The notes below the pieces were generated by a model. It worked only from the letters and a program-made list of their open reading frames with translations, had not been told where the DNA came from and made no database searches. This document shows, piece by piece, positions 51,261-60,379 of a stretch of DNA of 64,000 bases. The translations under genes were made by a program, and so were the position numbers. The stretch's first letter is position 1; each line of letters starts with the position of its first letter. This DNA comes from an uncultured Lachnospiraceae bacterium. Its GTDB lineage: Bacteria > Bacillota > Clostridia > Lachnospirales > Lachnospiraceae. The stretch spans positions 1 to 64,000 of the forward strand of contig CANQUG010000007.1 in assembly GCA_947626985.1 (NCBI GenBank). Direction: 5' to 3'.

Positions 51261-52358
51261 ATGAAACTGGGAATTGTAGGACTGCCGAATGTAGGGAAGA
51301 GCACATTGTTTAATTCACTGACGAAAGCAGGGGCGGAGTCGGCTAATTATCCCTTCTGCACCATTGATCCCAATGTGGGAGTGGTGCCGGTGCCGGACGA
51401 GCGGCTGAAGCTTCTGGGAGATTTTTATCATTCACGAAAAGTGACCCCCGCGGTGATCGAATTTGTGGATATTGCGGGGCTTGTGAAGGGCGCCTCCAAA
51501 GGTGAGGGACTGGGCAATCAGTTTCTGGCCAATATCCGGGAGGTGGACGCCATTGTCCATGTGGTCCGCTGCTTTGAGGATTCCAATGTGATTCATGTGG
51601 ACGGAAGCATCGATCCTCTGCGGGATATGGAAACCATTAATCTGGAGCTGATTTTTTCCGATCTGGAGATCCTGGAGAGAAGAATCTCCAAGGTGGCGAA
51701 AACCGCCCGGATGGACAAGGATGCGGGCAGGGAGCTGAACTTCCTGAATAAAGTGAAGGAACACCTGGAAGCCGGGAAGATGGCCATCACGCTGGAGACG
51801 GAGAATGAGGACGAGGAGGGATGGCTGGGAATGCTGAATCTCCTCACAGGGAAGCCGGTGATCTACGCTGCGAATGTGGCCGAGGAGGATCTGGAGGATG
51901 AAGGCGCTTCCAATGCGTTCGTGCAGCAGGTGGGAGCCTTCGCCAGGGAACAGAACAGCGAGATGTTTGTGATCTGCGCCCAGATCGAGCAGGAGATCGC
52001 CGAGCTGGAGGAGGACGAGAAAAAAATGTTCCTGGAGGATCTGGGACTGAAGGAGTCCGGCCTGGAAAAGCTGGTGCGGGCCAGCTACCGCCTTCTGGGG
52101 CTGATGAGCTTCCTCACCTCCGGCGAGGACGAAACCAGGGCGTGGACCATCCGGATCGGAACCAGAGCGCCTCAGGCGGCGGGGAAGATCCATTCGGATT
52201 TCGAGCGGGGATTTATCAAGGCGGAGGTTGTGAATTATCAGGATCTTCTCAATTGCGGCTCCTATGCGGGCGCCAGAGAGAAGGGACTGGTGCGGATGGA
52301 AGGAAAAGAGTACGTGGTACAGGACGGAGATGTGATCCTGTTCCGTTTTAATGTATAA
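51261..52358 (+). CDS. ychF: Redox-regulated ATPase YchF (Obg family)
   Basis: 365 residues. Obg-family P-loop protein that prefers ATP; associated with ribosomes and oxidative stress control. G1 GLPNVGKST at 6-14, switch region NYPFCTIDPNVG, G3 DIAGLVKGAS, and a NVAE in place of the GTP-reading NKxD. A coiled insertion (about 130-180) and a C-terminal TGS-like domain (GEDETRAWTIRIGTRAPQAAGKIHSDFERGF) complete the fold. Confidence 0.97.
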   Translation: MKLGIVGLPNVGKSTLFNSLTKAGAESANYPFCTIDPNVGVVPVPDERLKLLGDFYHSRKVTPAVIEFVDIAGLVKGASKGEGLGNQFLANIREVDAIVHVVRCFEDSNVIHVDGSIDPLRDMETINLELIFSDLEILERRISKVAKTARMDKDAGRELNFLNKVKEHLEAGKMAITLETENEDEEGWLGMLNLLTGKPVIYAANVAEEDLEDEGASNAFVQQVGAFAREQNSEMFVICAQIEQEIAELEEDEKKMFLEDLGLKESGLEKLVRASYRLLGLMSFLTSGEDETRAWTIRIGTRAPQAAGKIHSDFERGFIKAEVVNYQDLLNCGSYAGAREKGLVRMEGKEYVVQDGDVILFRFNV

Positions 52359-52369
52359 GAGAATTCATT

Positions 52370-53839
52370 ATGGATATGTCTGTTCGTTTTCCCGGACTGG
52401 GAATTTCTCTGGACTATGTGGGAAAGAGTGTCCGGATTTTGGGATTTGAAATAACGATATACGGAATGCTTATCGCAGCCGGAATGCTGATAGGGTTTTC
52501 GGTTCTTGTGATGGAGGCCAAGCGAAGCAATGAGAATCAGAATTTTTATCTGCTGGCGGCCATTGCCGGAGTGATCGGGGGAACCATCGGCGGCAGGCTG
52601 GTCTATGTGCTGTTTTCCTGGCCGCTGTATCAGGATCATATGATGGAGATCTTTCATATTTCCGGCGGGGGCATGTCCGTGTACGGAGTTCTGGGAGGAG
52701 GGATCCTGGGGATCGCGCTGTTCTGCAGGATACAGAAACAGTCCTTCTCTCAGGCGGCGGATATTGCCAGTATAGGATTTCTTGCAGGGCAGATAATAGG
52801 AAGATGGGGAGATTTCTTTAACCGGGAATCCTTCGGAGAGTATACGAATTCCGCTCTTGCCATGCAGCTTCCCCTGTCGGCTGTGAGATCCGGCGAGGTG
52901 ACGGCCCTCATGCGGGAACATCTGGAGGATGTAAACGGGATATCCTGTATTCAGGTGCATCCTCTTTTTCTTTATGAGAGCTGCTGGTGCCTGCTGCTTC
53001 TGATCTATCTTCTGGGATGTAAACGGAAAAAGAAATTTCAGGGAGAAATCTTTATGCGGTACCTGGCCGGATACGGGCTGGGGAGATTCTTTATTGAATG
53101 GCTGCGCACCGATTCCCTGCTTATTCCGGGAACCCGGATTGCGGCGGGGCAGGTGATCTGCGCTGCATTGGTGGTGATCGCCGGGTCCGGAGCCTTTATC
53201 AGCCGGTCCATGGTGAAAAAGAGAGAGGCTTTGCGCAGGCGGAAGAGAGAAGCCATCTACGAGGAAGAGGAGAAAGCCGAGGCTGAGCTGGACGCCAGGG
53301 AAAAAGAGAATCTGTCCGAGACGCCGGACGATGTGGAAAAGGAAATCCTGTCCGCCGGAGTAAGGCCGGGCGACGGAGAAAAAGGAATCCAGTCTGCCGG
53401 AGTAAGGCCGGGCGACGGAGAAAAAGGAATCCAGTCTGGCGCGGCGAAACCAGGCGGCGGAGAAAGAGGAATCCAGTCCGGCGTGACGAATCCGGGCGAC
53501 ATGGAAAAGGAAATCCTGTCCGACGGGGCGAATCCGGACCACGGAGAAGAAAGGACGATCCCTGCCGCGGCGAAGACGGATATCCCAAAAGAGAAGTCTC
53601 CTGAAAATCAGCCGGAGAAAGAGGATACCCTTGGAAGAAAAAAAGAAAGCTACACCAGCCTTTTTACCGGAGAGGAAGCGCCTCAGGCCATGCCGGTGGC
53701 TCCTGTACTGCCGCGTTCATATTTTGAGACGGAGGCTGGAGAGGAGGATCACGGGCCGGCAGGATCTGGAGAGAAACCTGAAGCTGAGCCGGAGACTGGA
53801 CAAACTGCTGGTAATCCTTCAGCAGGATCAGAATCATGA
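52370..53839 (+). CDS. lgt: Prolipoprotein diacylglyceryl transferase with long repetitive C-terminal tail
   Basis: Transfers diacylglycerol to the lipobox Cys of prelipoproteins in the membrane. The first ~285 residues are Lgt: GGRLVYVLF, GGGMSVYGVLGGGILG, the signature GRWGDFFNRESFGE (Asp where Asn is more common), LYESCWCLLLL and GRFFIEWLRTDSL. A further ~200-residue hydrophilic tail, absent from ordinary Lgt, starts with a Glu/Arg-rich helix and contains five 14-residue repeats (53336-53545) of the type EKGIQSAGVRPGDG. The tail is predicted to lie outside the membrane core on the last-helix side. 11 bases after ychF. Confidence 0.93.
   Translation: MDMSVRFPGLGISLDYVGKSVRILGFEITIYGMLIAAGMLIGFSVLVMEAKRSNENQNFYLLAAIAGVIGGTIGGRLVYVLFSWPLYQDHMMEIFHISGGGMSVYGVLGGGILGIALFCRIQKQSFSQAADIASIGFLAGQIIGRWGDFFNRESFGEYTNSALAMQLPLSAVRSGEVTALMREHLEDVNGISCIQVHPLFLYESCWCLLLLIYLLGCKRKKKFQGEIFMRYLAGYGLGRFFIEWLRTDSLLIPGTRIAAGQVICAALVVIAGSGAFISRSMVKKREALRRRKREAIYEEEEKAEAELDAREKENLSETPDDVEKEILSAGVRPGDGEKGIQSAGVRPGDGEKGIQSGAAKPGGGERGIQSGVTNPGDMEKEILSDGANPDHGEERTIPAAAKTDIPKEKSPENQPEKEDTLGRKKESYTSLFTGEEAPQAMPVAPVLPRSYFETEAGEEDHGPAGSGEKPEAEPETGQTAGNPSAGSES
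53336..53545 (+). repeat. Five 42-bp tandem repeats in the lgt tail
   Basis: Five consecutive 42-bp units, each 14 codons, from 53336; units two and three are nearly identical and the outer ones diverged. Confidence 0.85.
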
Positions 53840-53889
53840 ATCGCTGTAGAACGGGGGGAAGCTTCCCGCACAGCGAAGCTCCTGAAAAG

Positions 53890-53937
53890 AGCCGCATCAG
53901 ACTGCACTGCCGTGCAGATTTGCCGCGGCTTTTTTGC
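53890..53937 (+). terminator. Terminator of the ychF-lgt unit
   Basis: AGCCGC pairs with GCGGCT around an inner GCAC/GTGC hairpin, followed by TTTTTT, about 50 bases after the lgt stop. Confidence 0.75.
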
Positions 53938-54032
53938 ATATCCGGAAACCCCGTACCGTCAGCCTTCCCCGCGGCAGTTTTTCGAACATATGTACCCAAA
54001 AACGGGGGAAAAAATAAAAAATAAATTGCCCC

Positions 54033-54116
54033 TTGTATTTTTGGGGCAAATGGGTTAGAATATGCTCATAAGTGGTAGAAAGTGGAGGAAGGTGGATGCA
54101 GGTGGAGGAAAAGTGG
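54033..54116 (+). promoter_or_regulatory. dcw promoter with five MraZ-type GTGG boxes
   Basis: TTGTAT (54033-54038), 17 bases, TAGAAT (54056-54061). Directly downstream are GTGG boxes at 54072, 54082, 54092, 54102 and 54113, i.e. 10-11 bp apart and on the same helix face, as in known MraZ operators. The -35 box lies in a hairpin TTGCCCC/GGGGCAA (54026-54049). The remainder of 53840-54188 holds the lgt terminator and no gene. Confidence 0.75.
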
Positions 54117-54188
54117 CAGATGATTCCATCAGCAGCCTGAAGTGAGTGCGAAGGGGAGAATCGCACCTCACGAGAGTAGGTGAGTCAT

Positions 54189-54620
54189 ATGTTCATGGGG
54201 GAGTACAATCATTCCATCGATGCGAAGGGGCGTCTGATTATCCCATCGAAGTTTCGCGAACTCTTAGGGGAAGAGTTTGTGATCACGAGGGGGCTGGATG
54301 GCTGTCTGTCCATTTATCCCATGAATGAATGGGAAACCTTTGAAGAGAAGCTCAAAGCGTTACCACTTACAAGCAAAAGCGCAAGAACCTTCTCACGTTT
54401 CTTTGTTTCGGGGGCGACGTCCTGTGAACTTGACAAACAGGGGAGAATTCTGATTCCTCAGCCGTTGAGAGAGTTCGCGGGTCTGGACAAGGACGTGGTT
54501 CTCACGGGAAGTGTGAACCGGATCGAAGTCTGGAGCAGGGAGAAGTGGAGCGAGATGTGCGATTACAGCGATATGGACAGTATTGCAGAGGGGCTGCAGG
54601 AGCTGGACATTCGTATTTAA
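54189..54620 (+). CDS. mraZ: Transcriptional regulator MraZ
   Basis: 143 residues, AbrB-like fold in two repeats, each with a DxxGR element: [14 protein letters not shown] at 12-25 and [14 protein letters not shown] around 82-95. MraZ binds direct repeats before its own gene and represses or modulates the dcw operon; matching boxes are present. ATG 54189 ([15 protein letters not shown]) fits the family start better than ATG 54180. Confidence 0.96.
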   Translation: MFMGEYNHSIDAKGRLIIPSKFRELLGEEFVITRGLDGCLSIYPMNEWETFEEKLKALPLTSKSARTFSRFFVSGATSCELDKQGRILIPQPLREFAGLDKDVVLTGSVNRIEVWSREKWSEMCDYSDMDSIAEGLQELDIRI

Positions 54621-54654
54621 GCAGCGCTCAAAAGAAATCCAACAGGAGACGGAT

Positions 54655-55596
54655 ATGGAGTTTAAGCACAAATCTGTGTTGCTGGCGGAGACCATAGAGG
54701 GCTTAAGGGTAAAGCCCGATGGAATCTATGTGGATGGAACTTTAGGAGGAGCGGGACACGCCCTTGAGGTGTGTAAAAAACTTTCTGCCAAGGGGAGATT
54801 GATTGGCATAGATCAAGACCAGGATGCAATAATTGCTGCGAGTGAAAGGCTGGCTGCCTATGGGGATAGGGCAACGATCATTCGCAGCAATTATTGTTAC
54901 ATGGCAAAAGAACTGGAAGCCCGCGGGATCTGCAAAGTTCAGGGGATCCTTCTGGATCTGGGGGTTTCGTCCTATCAGCTGGATCAGGAAGAAAGAGGAT
55001 TCACCTACCGTGCGGACGCGCCGCTGGACATGCGGATGGATCAGAGACAGATTCAGACGGCCGCCGATATTGTGAACGGTTACGAAGAAAAGGAATTGTA
55101 CCGGATCATACGTGATTACGGAGAAGATAAATTTGCGCGGAATATCGCCAGGCAGATTGTTCTCGCCCGTCAGAAAGCGCCCGTCACTACCACGGGGGAG
55201 CTGACCGGGATCATACGCAGGGCGATACCCATGAAAATGCAGGCCCAGGGAGGCCATCCCGCAAAACGGACCTTCCAGGCCATACGCATTGAACTGAACA
55301 GAGAACTGGATGTTCTGAGAGATTCTCTGGACGGGATGATCGACCTGCTGGATGAGGGAGGAAGAATCTGCGTGATCACCTTCCATTCTCTGGAGGATCG
55401 TATTGTAAAGACGATTTTCAGGAAGAATGAAAATCCATGCACCTGCCCGCCGGAGTTTCCGATGTGCGTGTGCGGGAAGCGTTCCCGGGGAAGGGTGATC
55501 ACAAGGAAGCCCATCCTTCCCGGCCAGGAGGAGATGGAGGAAAATCCACGCTCCAAAAGTGCCAAGCTGAGGATCTTTGAAAAGAGCGAAAGCTGA
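54655..55596 (+). CDS. rsmH: 16S rRNA (cytosine-1402 N4) methyltransferase
   Basis: 313 residues. SAM motif [12 protein letters not shown] at about 24-35; [14 protein letters not shown] and [15 protein letters not shown] are the family blocks, with [12 protein letters not shown] later and HSLEDRIVK near the end. ATG 54655 has AGGAG 7 bases upstream, inside a longer open frame that overlaps mraZ. Second gene of the dcw cluster. Confidence 0.97.
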   Translation: MEFKHKSVLLAETIEGLRVKPDGIYVDGTLGGAGHALEVCKKLSAKGRLIGIDQDQDAIIAASERLAAYGDRATIIRSNYCYMAKELEARGICKVQGILLDLGVSSYQLDQEERGFTYRADAPLDMRMDQRQIQTAADIVNGYEEKELYRIIRDYGEDKFARNIARQIVLARQKAPVTTTGELTGIIRRAIPMKMQAQGGHPAKRTFQAIRIELNRELDVLRDSLDGMIDLLDEGGRICVITFHSLEDRIVKTIFRKNENPCTCPPEFPMCVCGKRSRGRVITRKPILPGQEEMEENPRSKSAKLRIFEKSES

Positions 55597-55649
55597 GGAA
55601 GACGGCGTTTTGACGGCGCCGTCCGAAGGAGTTTCAGAACGGAGGTGGT

Positions 55650-56207
55650 ATGATGGCCGGATCAGGAAGAAGAACAGGGAGCGGAAACAGAAGGAATGTT
55701 TCCAGGAGCGGCCGCAGTCCCTACGTGGAGGGAAGCGCGGCGAGGAAGCTGCAGGAAATGCCCGGGAGGGACCGGCGTCCGCCTGTGGTGAGAGAGAAGA
55801 GACCTTCACCGGCTCCGGAGAGAGTGCAGCCCCGGCAGCATCAGCTCAGCCAGGAGGCTTTAAGGAACCGGGAAAAGGCTCTGAGCATGAACAAGGGCTT
55901 TGTGATTTTTCTGGCGGCGGTCTCCATATCGATTTTGCTTTTCACAGTGAAATTCCTTCAGCTGAAATCGGAGATTACTGCCAGCACCAAGGAGATTGCT
56001 TCTCTGGAGTCGGAGCTCTCCACGCTGAAGGAGGACAATGACGCCTACTACAGTCAGGTGAATTCCAATATCGATCTGAACAGGATCAAAAAGATCGCGG
56101 TGGGGCGTCTGGGAATGAAGGCTCCCTCCAAGGAGCAGACCAGAACATATCAGACGTCCAGAAGCAGCTATATACGACAGTACCAGGATATTCCGGAAAC
56201 GGATTAG
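55650..56207 (+). CDS. FtsL-like septum protein
   Basis: 185 residues, bitopic: an ~80-residue basic, Pro/Arg-rich cytoplasmic tail, a membrane helix at about 83-102 (FVIFLAAVSISILLFTVKFL) and an outer coiled coil at about 103-135 (SEITASTKEIASLESELSTLKEDND), ending with a short LGMKAPS segment typical of FtsL. The position between rsmH and the first PBP matches ftsL, which bridges FtsB/DivIC to the septal synthase. GGAGGTGGT precedes ATG 55650; ATG 55653 is also possible. Confidence 0.85.
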   Translation: MMAGSGRRTGSGNRRNVSRSGRSPYVEGSAARKLQEMPGRDRRPPVVREKRPSPAPERVQPRQHQLSQEALRNREKALSMNKGFVIFLAAVSISILLFTVKFLQLKSEITASTKEIASLESELSTLKEDNDAYYSQVNSNIDLNRIKKIAVGRLGMKAPSKEQTRTYQTSRSSYIRQYQDIPETD

Positions 56208-56215
56208 GTGAGGAT

Positions 56216-58435
56216 ATGAGCAGTACGAGACGCAGACCCAGAAAAAAAATTAATTATCAGATGCGGAAAAAGCTGGTAGTACTCTTCGGAGGAGTACTGC
56301 TGGCTTTCGTTTGTTTGATGGCGAGGATCACACAGATCAACGCTACCAGCGGCACGAAGTACAGAAAGAAGGTTCTCAGTCAGGCCCAACAGAGGTATGA
56401 GAGCCGGGTTCTTCCCGCCAGACGGGGGGATATTTACGACAGGAACGGAAATCTTCTGGCCACCAGCAATAAGGTTTACAATGTCATTCTGGACTGCCAG
56501 GCGGTAAATTTTGATGAAGACTATGTGGAGCCCACGGTGGACGCGCTGGTGACGGTCCTGGGACTGGATGAGGACGACATCCGAAAGCGGCTCACCAGCG
56601 AGAGCACCAGGGAGAGCCAGTATCAGATTCTCACGAAGAATCTCTCCATGGAGGACAAAAAAGCCTTCGAGGCTTACAAGGAGATTCCCGAGGACAATGA
56701 TTTTACCGCTGAGGAGAAACAAAGGCGGCGGAATATCCGGGGGGTATGGTTTGAGGAGGATTATCTCCGGATCTATCCCTTCAATGAGCTGGCCTGCGAC
56801 GCTATCGGCTTTACCTTTGCCAGAGACACCGCGGACTGGGGAGTGGAGGGATATTACAACAGCACTCTCACCGGAGCGGACGGCCGGCAGTACGGATACT
56901 TTACCGACGACGCGGACGTGGAGCAGACCATTATCGAGCCCACCAACGGAAAATATGTGGAGCTCACCCTGGATGTGGGCATTCAGCAGATCGTGGAGAA
57001 ATATGTCAATGCCTTTAACGAGCTGATGGGAGCGAAGAACGTGGGGGTTATCGTGGAGGATCCCAACAGCGGCGCCATACTGGCTATGGACGGAGGGGAC
57101 CGCTATGACCTGAATCAGCCCAGGGACATGTCCATGGTCCATACGGAGGAGGAACTGGAGGAGCTGAAAAAAAGCGACGCCAAAACGGTGGAGGCGCTGA
57201 ACGCCATGTGGAACAACTTCTGTGTCACAGACGCCTATGAACCCGGTTCCGTTGTAAAACCCATCGTTATGGCTTCCGCTCTGGAGAAAGGAAAGATCTC
57301 CGTCACGGATACCTTCGTCTGCGACGGCGGCCAGGCGTTCGGGGCCAACGGAGATCCTTTTATCAAGTGCGCCGCCTACCCCAACGCCCACGGGGACCAG
57401 ACCCTTGCGGAGGTTATCGCCAATTCCTGCAACGACGCCATGATGCAGGTGGCGGAGAAGATCGGGGCGGAGCAGTTCATCAAGGCCCAGAGCCAGTTTA
57501 ATTTCGGGACGAGGACAGGCATCGATCTTCCCAACGAGGGAACGGGAATCATTCATTCCACGGATACCATGGGAGCCACGGAGCTGGCCTGTTCCGCCTT
57601 CGGGCAGGGCTTTACCTGCACCATGATCCAGGAGATCAACGCCATGTGCTCGGTGATCAACGGGGGGTACTATTATCAGCCCTATCTGGTGTCGAAGATT
57701 AAGGATTCTGACGGGAATATTGTAAAAACAGTGACTCCCACGCTGCTGAAGCAGACGATCTCGGCGAATATCTCCTCGGATATGCGCAGCTACATGAAGG
57801 CCTCTGTGGATATGGGTACCAGTGTGTACACCAAGGTCCAGGGCTACAGCTCCGGCGGAAAGACAGGAACGGCGGAGAAGCTGCCCCGGGGCAACGACAA
57901 ATATCTGGTGTCCTTTATCGGCTTTGCCCCGGTGGACGATCCTCAGCTTGTGCTTTATGTGGTGGTGGACGAGCCCAATGCGGAGGATCAGGCGGACAGC
58001 AAGTACGCCCAGTATATCGCCCAGGGAATTTTGTCCGATCTGCTGCCATATATGAATATCCTTCCCGACGAGATCACAGACGGATACATCCCGGAGACCG
58101 AGCTCTGGGAAGGCTTCAAGGGCCACCTGAAGAGCGTGTCCGGCGGAGAGGTGGACGAAGAAGGAAATCTGGTGGACGCCGAGGGCAATCTCATCGACCT
58201 GGAGGGAAACAGGATCGACGAGAACGGGTACCTTCTGGATGAGAACGGCGAACATCTTTACAATGAGGACGGCGAGTATGTCCGTTCGGAAAATCTGGAG
58301 GATTTCGCGGATTCTCTGCCCGAGTCCGTATCCAACGAGAGCGCGCCCGCGCCCCTGGAGGATGATTCCGATCCCCTTGTGGGCAACGATATGGAGAGCG
58401 AGGGCGTAACCAACGAGGAGGCAGGCCTGGAATAG
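56216..58435 (+). CDS. Class B penicillin-binding protein (FtsI/PBP2B-like) with C-terminal D-x-[EN]-G repeats
   Basis: 739 residues. Short tail, one membrane helix, dimerisation domain (PARRGDIYDRNGNLLATSNKVY), then a transpeptidase domain with SVVK at 345-348, SCN in NSCNDAMM, and KTGT starting at Lys549. Residues 647-689 form about six 7-residue units such as DAEGNLI and DENGYLL, followed by an acidic Pro/Ala end; this tail is not part of ordinary FtsI. No PASTA repeats. It is the septal or elongation cross-linking enzyme of the dcw cluster. Confidence 0.93.
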   Translation: MSSTRRRPRKKINYQMRKKLVVLFGGVLLAFVCLMARITQINATSGTKYRKKVLSQAQQRYESRVLPARRGDIYDRNGNLLATSNKVYNVILDCQAVNFDEDYVEPTVDALVTVLGLDEDDIRKRLTSESTRESQYQILTKNLSMEDKKAFEAYKEIPEDNDFTAEEKQRRRNIRGVWFEEDYLRIYPFNELACDAIGFTFARDTADWGVEGYYNSTLTGADGRQYGYFTDDADVEQTIIEPTNGKYVELTLDVGIQQIVEKYVNAFNELMGAKNVGVIVEDPNSGAILAMDGGDRYDLNQPRDMSMVHTEEELEELKKSDAKTVEALNAMWNNFCVTDAYEPGSVVKPIVMASALEKGKISVTDTFVCDGGQAFGANGDPFIKCAAYPNAHGDQTLAEVIANSCNDAMMQVAEKIGAEQFIKAQSQFNFGTRTGIDLPNEGTGIIHSTDTMGATELACSAFGQGFTCTMIQEINAMCSVINGGYYYQPYLVSKIKDSDGNIVKTVTPTLLKQTISANISSDMRSYMKASVDMGTSVYTKVQGYSSGGKTGTAEKLPRGNDKYLVSFIGFAPVDDPQLVLYVVVDEPNAEDQADSKYAQYIAQGILSDLLPYMNILPDEITDGYIPETELWEGFKGHLKSVSGGEVDEEGNLVDAEGNLIDLEGNRIDENGYLLDENGEHLYNEDGEYVRSENLEDFADSLPESVSNESAPAPLEDDSDPLVGNDMESEGVTNEEAGLE
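58154..58282 (+). repeat. 21-bp tandem repeats encoding D-x-[EN]-G heptads
   Basis: About six 7-codon units at the end of the PBP gene; the first three share EGN and the last three share [DN]E[ND]G. Confidence 0.75.
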
Positions 58436-58528
58436 TCCTCCGGCGTGACCTCCGGACAGCGGCGTCCGGCATATTTTCCGGTTTTCCCGCATATATTGGG
58501 GTAATGGTTCCGGGGCCGGGTGCTGGAT

Positions 58529-60307
58529 ATGAAAAAGAATATGACGTTTCACAAAAAGAAGGTCTGGACGGTGTTTCTGTGCTGTACAGTTCTTCTTTTT
58601 GGTCTGATGGGGAGACTGGCGTATCTCATGGGCGTGCGCTCTGATTACTATTACAGGAAGGCTGAGGACCTTCATCAGAGGGAGCGGGATATCAAGGCTG
58701 CCAGAGGAAAGATACTGGACGCCAATGGAAAAGTGCTTGCGGCAAATAAGACCGTCTGCACCGTATCCGTGATTCACAGTCAGATCAGGGAGCCGGAGAA
58801 GGTGATCCGGGTTCTGGCCAGAGAGCTGGATATGGAGGAGGCGGACGTCCGGAAGAGAGTGGAGAAGGTTTCCTCCATTGAGAGAGTCCGGACAAATGTG
58901 GAGAAGGCTGCGGGAGACGCCATCCGGGAGTATGACCTGGCGGGCGTGAAGGTGGACGAGGATTACAGGCGGTATTATCCTTACGGGGATCTGGCCTCCA
59001 GAGTGCTGGGATTCACGGGGGGAGACAATCAGGGGATTATCGGCCTGGAGGTGCAGTATGAGGAGATTCTCAGCGGAACGCCGGGAAAGATCCTCACCAC
59101 CACGGACGCCAGAGGAGTGGAGATCGACGGGATCGGAGAGAGCCGGACAGAGCCTGCGGCGGGAAGCGACCTGCGTGTCAGCCTGGACGCGGATATCCAG
59201 GAATTTGTGCAGCAGGCCGCCATGAAGGTGATGGAGGAGAAGCAGGCGGAGAGGGTGTCCATACTTCTGATGAATCCTCAGAACGGGGAGATTTATGCCT
59301 GCGTGAACGTTCCGGAATTTGACCTGAACGATCCCTTCACCCTGAACACAGGGGAGGACGTCTCCTCCCTCAGTCAGCAGGAAAAGCAGGATCTCCTGAA
59401 TCAGATGTGGAGGAATCCCTGCCTGAACGATACCTATGAGCCGGGATCCACCTTTAAGATCATCACCATGTCCGCCGGTCTGGAGGAGGGAGTGGTGACC
59501 GAAAGCGACCGCTTTTTCTGTCCGGGCTATATTGTGGTGGACGACAGAAGGATCCACTGCGCCAACAGGAACGGCCACGGAGCCCAGGATTTTGTCCAGG
59601 GAGCCCAGAATTCCTGCAACCCTGTTTTTATCGATGTGGGACTGCGCCTGGGGGCGGACAGATTTTACAAATATTTTCAGCAGTTCGGTCTTCTGAAAAA
59701 AACGGGAGTGGACCTTCCGGGAGAAGCGGCCACCATCATGCATAAAAAAGAGAACATGGGGAATGTGGAGCTGGCTACGGTGTCCTTCGGGCAGTCCTTC
59801 CAGATCACGCCCATCCAGCTGGCAGCCACGGTCAGCGCTCTGATCAACGGCGGAAACCGGGTCACTCCCCATTTCGGCGTGGCTGTGCAGAATCCGGAAG
59901 GAGATGAGGTGGTCAGGCTGGAATATCCTGTGGAGGAGGGAATCGTGTCAGGGGAAACCTCCAGGCGGGTGAAAGCCATCCTGGAGACGGTGGTTTCCAT
60001 CGGTTCCGGGAAAAATGCGAAGATCGAGGGCTATTCCATCGGGGGAAAAACGGCCACCTCCCAGACTCTTCCCAGAAGCGCGAACCGGTATATCTCCTCC
60101 TTTCTGGGCTTTGCCCCCGCGGAGGATCCCCGGATCCTGGGCCTGTGCGTCATCCATGACCCCCAGGGAGTGTACTACGGAGGAACCATAGCCGCTCCGG
60201 TGATCCGCAGTATTTTTGAAAATATCCTCCCGTATCTGGGCATTGAAAAAACAGAAGAAAACGGCGGCTCCGCCGGCGCGGGCGGACAGGAAAATACGGA
60301 AGACTGA
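58529..60307 (+). CDS. Class B penicillin-binding protein (SpoVD/FtsI-like) with KTA in place of KTG
   Basis: 592 residues. Membrane helix near 12-30, dimerisation domain with KAARGKILDANGKVLAANKTV and GLEVQYEEILSGTPGK, then a transpeptidase domain: STFK at 307-310 (active Ser307), SCN in QNSCNPVF, and the third motif as KTA at 507-509, where KTG is almost universal. The codon GCC was checked in the given sequence. Second class B PBP in tandem, as with pbpB-spoVD of other Firmicutes; no PASTA repeats. The start is uncertain: ATG 58529 is chosen, GTG 58520 is possible, and both have weak ribosome sites. Confidence 0.9.
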   Translation: MKKNMTFHKKKVWTVFLCCTVLLFGLMGRLAYLMGVRSDYYYRKAEDLHQRERDIKAARGKILDANGKVLAANKTVCTVSVIHSQIREPEKVIRVLARELDMEEADVRKRVEKVSSIERVRTNVEKAAGDAIREYDLAGVKVDEDYRRYYPYGDLASRVLGFTGGDNQGIIGLEVQYEEILSGTPGKILTTTDARGVEIDGIGESRTEPAAGSDLRVSLDADIQEFVQQAAMKVMEEKQAERVSILLMNPQNGEIYACVNVPEFDLNDPFTLNTGEDVSSLSQQEKQDLLNQMWRNPCLNDTYEPGSTFKIITMSAGLEEGVVTESDRFFCPGYIVVDDRRIHCANRNGHGAQDFVQGAQNSCNPVFIDVGLRLGADRFYKYFQQFGLLKKTGVDLPGEAATIMHKKENMGNVELATVSFGQSFQITPIQLAATVSALINGGNRVTPHFGVAVQNPEGDEVVRLEYPVEEGIVSGETSRRVKAILETVVSIGSGKNAKIEGYSIGGKTATSQTLPRSANRYISSFLGFAPAEDPRILGLCVIHDPQGVYYGGTIAAPVIRSIFENILPYLGIEKTEENGGSAGAGGQENTED

Positions 60308-60379
60308 GGGTTGCGAAATCCCTCAAAAAGCCGTATACTGTAAACTGCACAAAACAAAAGAAATAGAAGAGGTGTGAGG

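Noticed and set aside
53836..54024. 62-codon forward open frame after lgt
   Set aside because: It covers the lgt terminator hairpin and has no ribosome site or homology that I recognise.
56204..59872. Very long reverse-strand open frame (over 1200 codons) opposite the two PBP genes, and similar ones opposite prkC (46719-49649) and nrdD (11754-14057)
   Set aside because: They are exact shadows of strongly supported forward genes; absence of stops follows from codon choice of the sense strand, and no family motif or ribosome site supports them.
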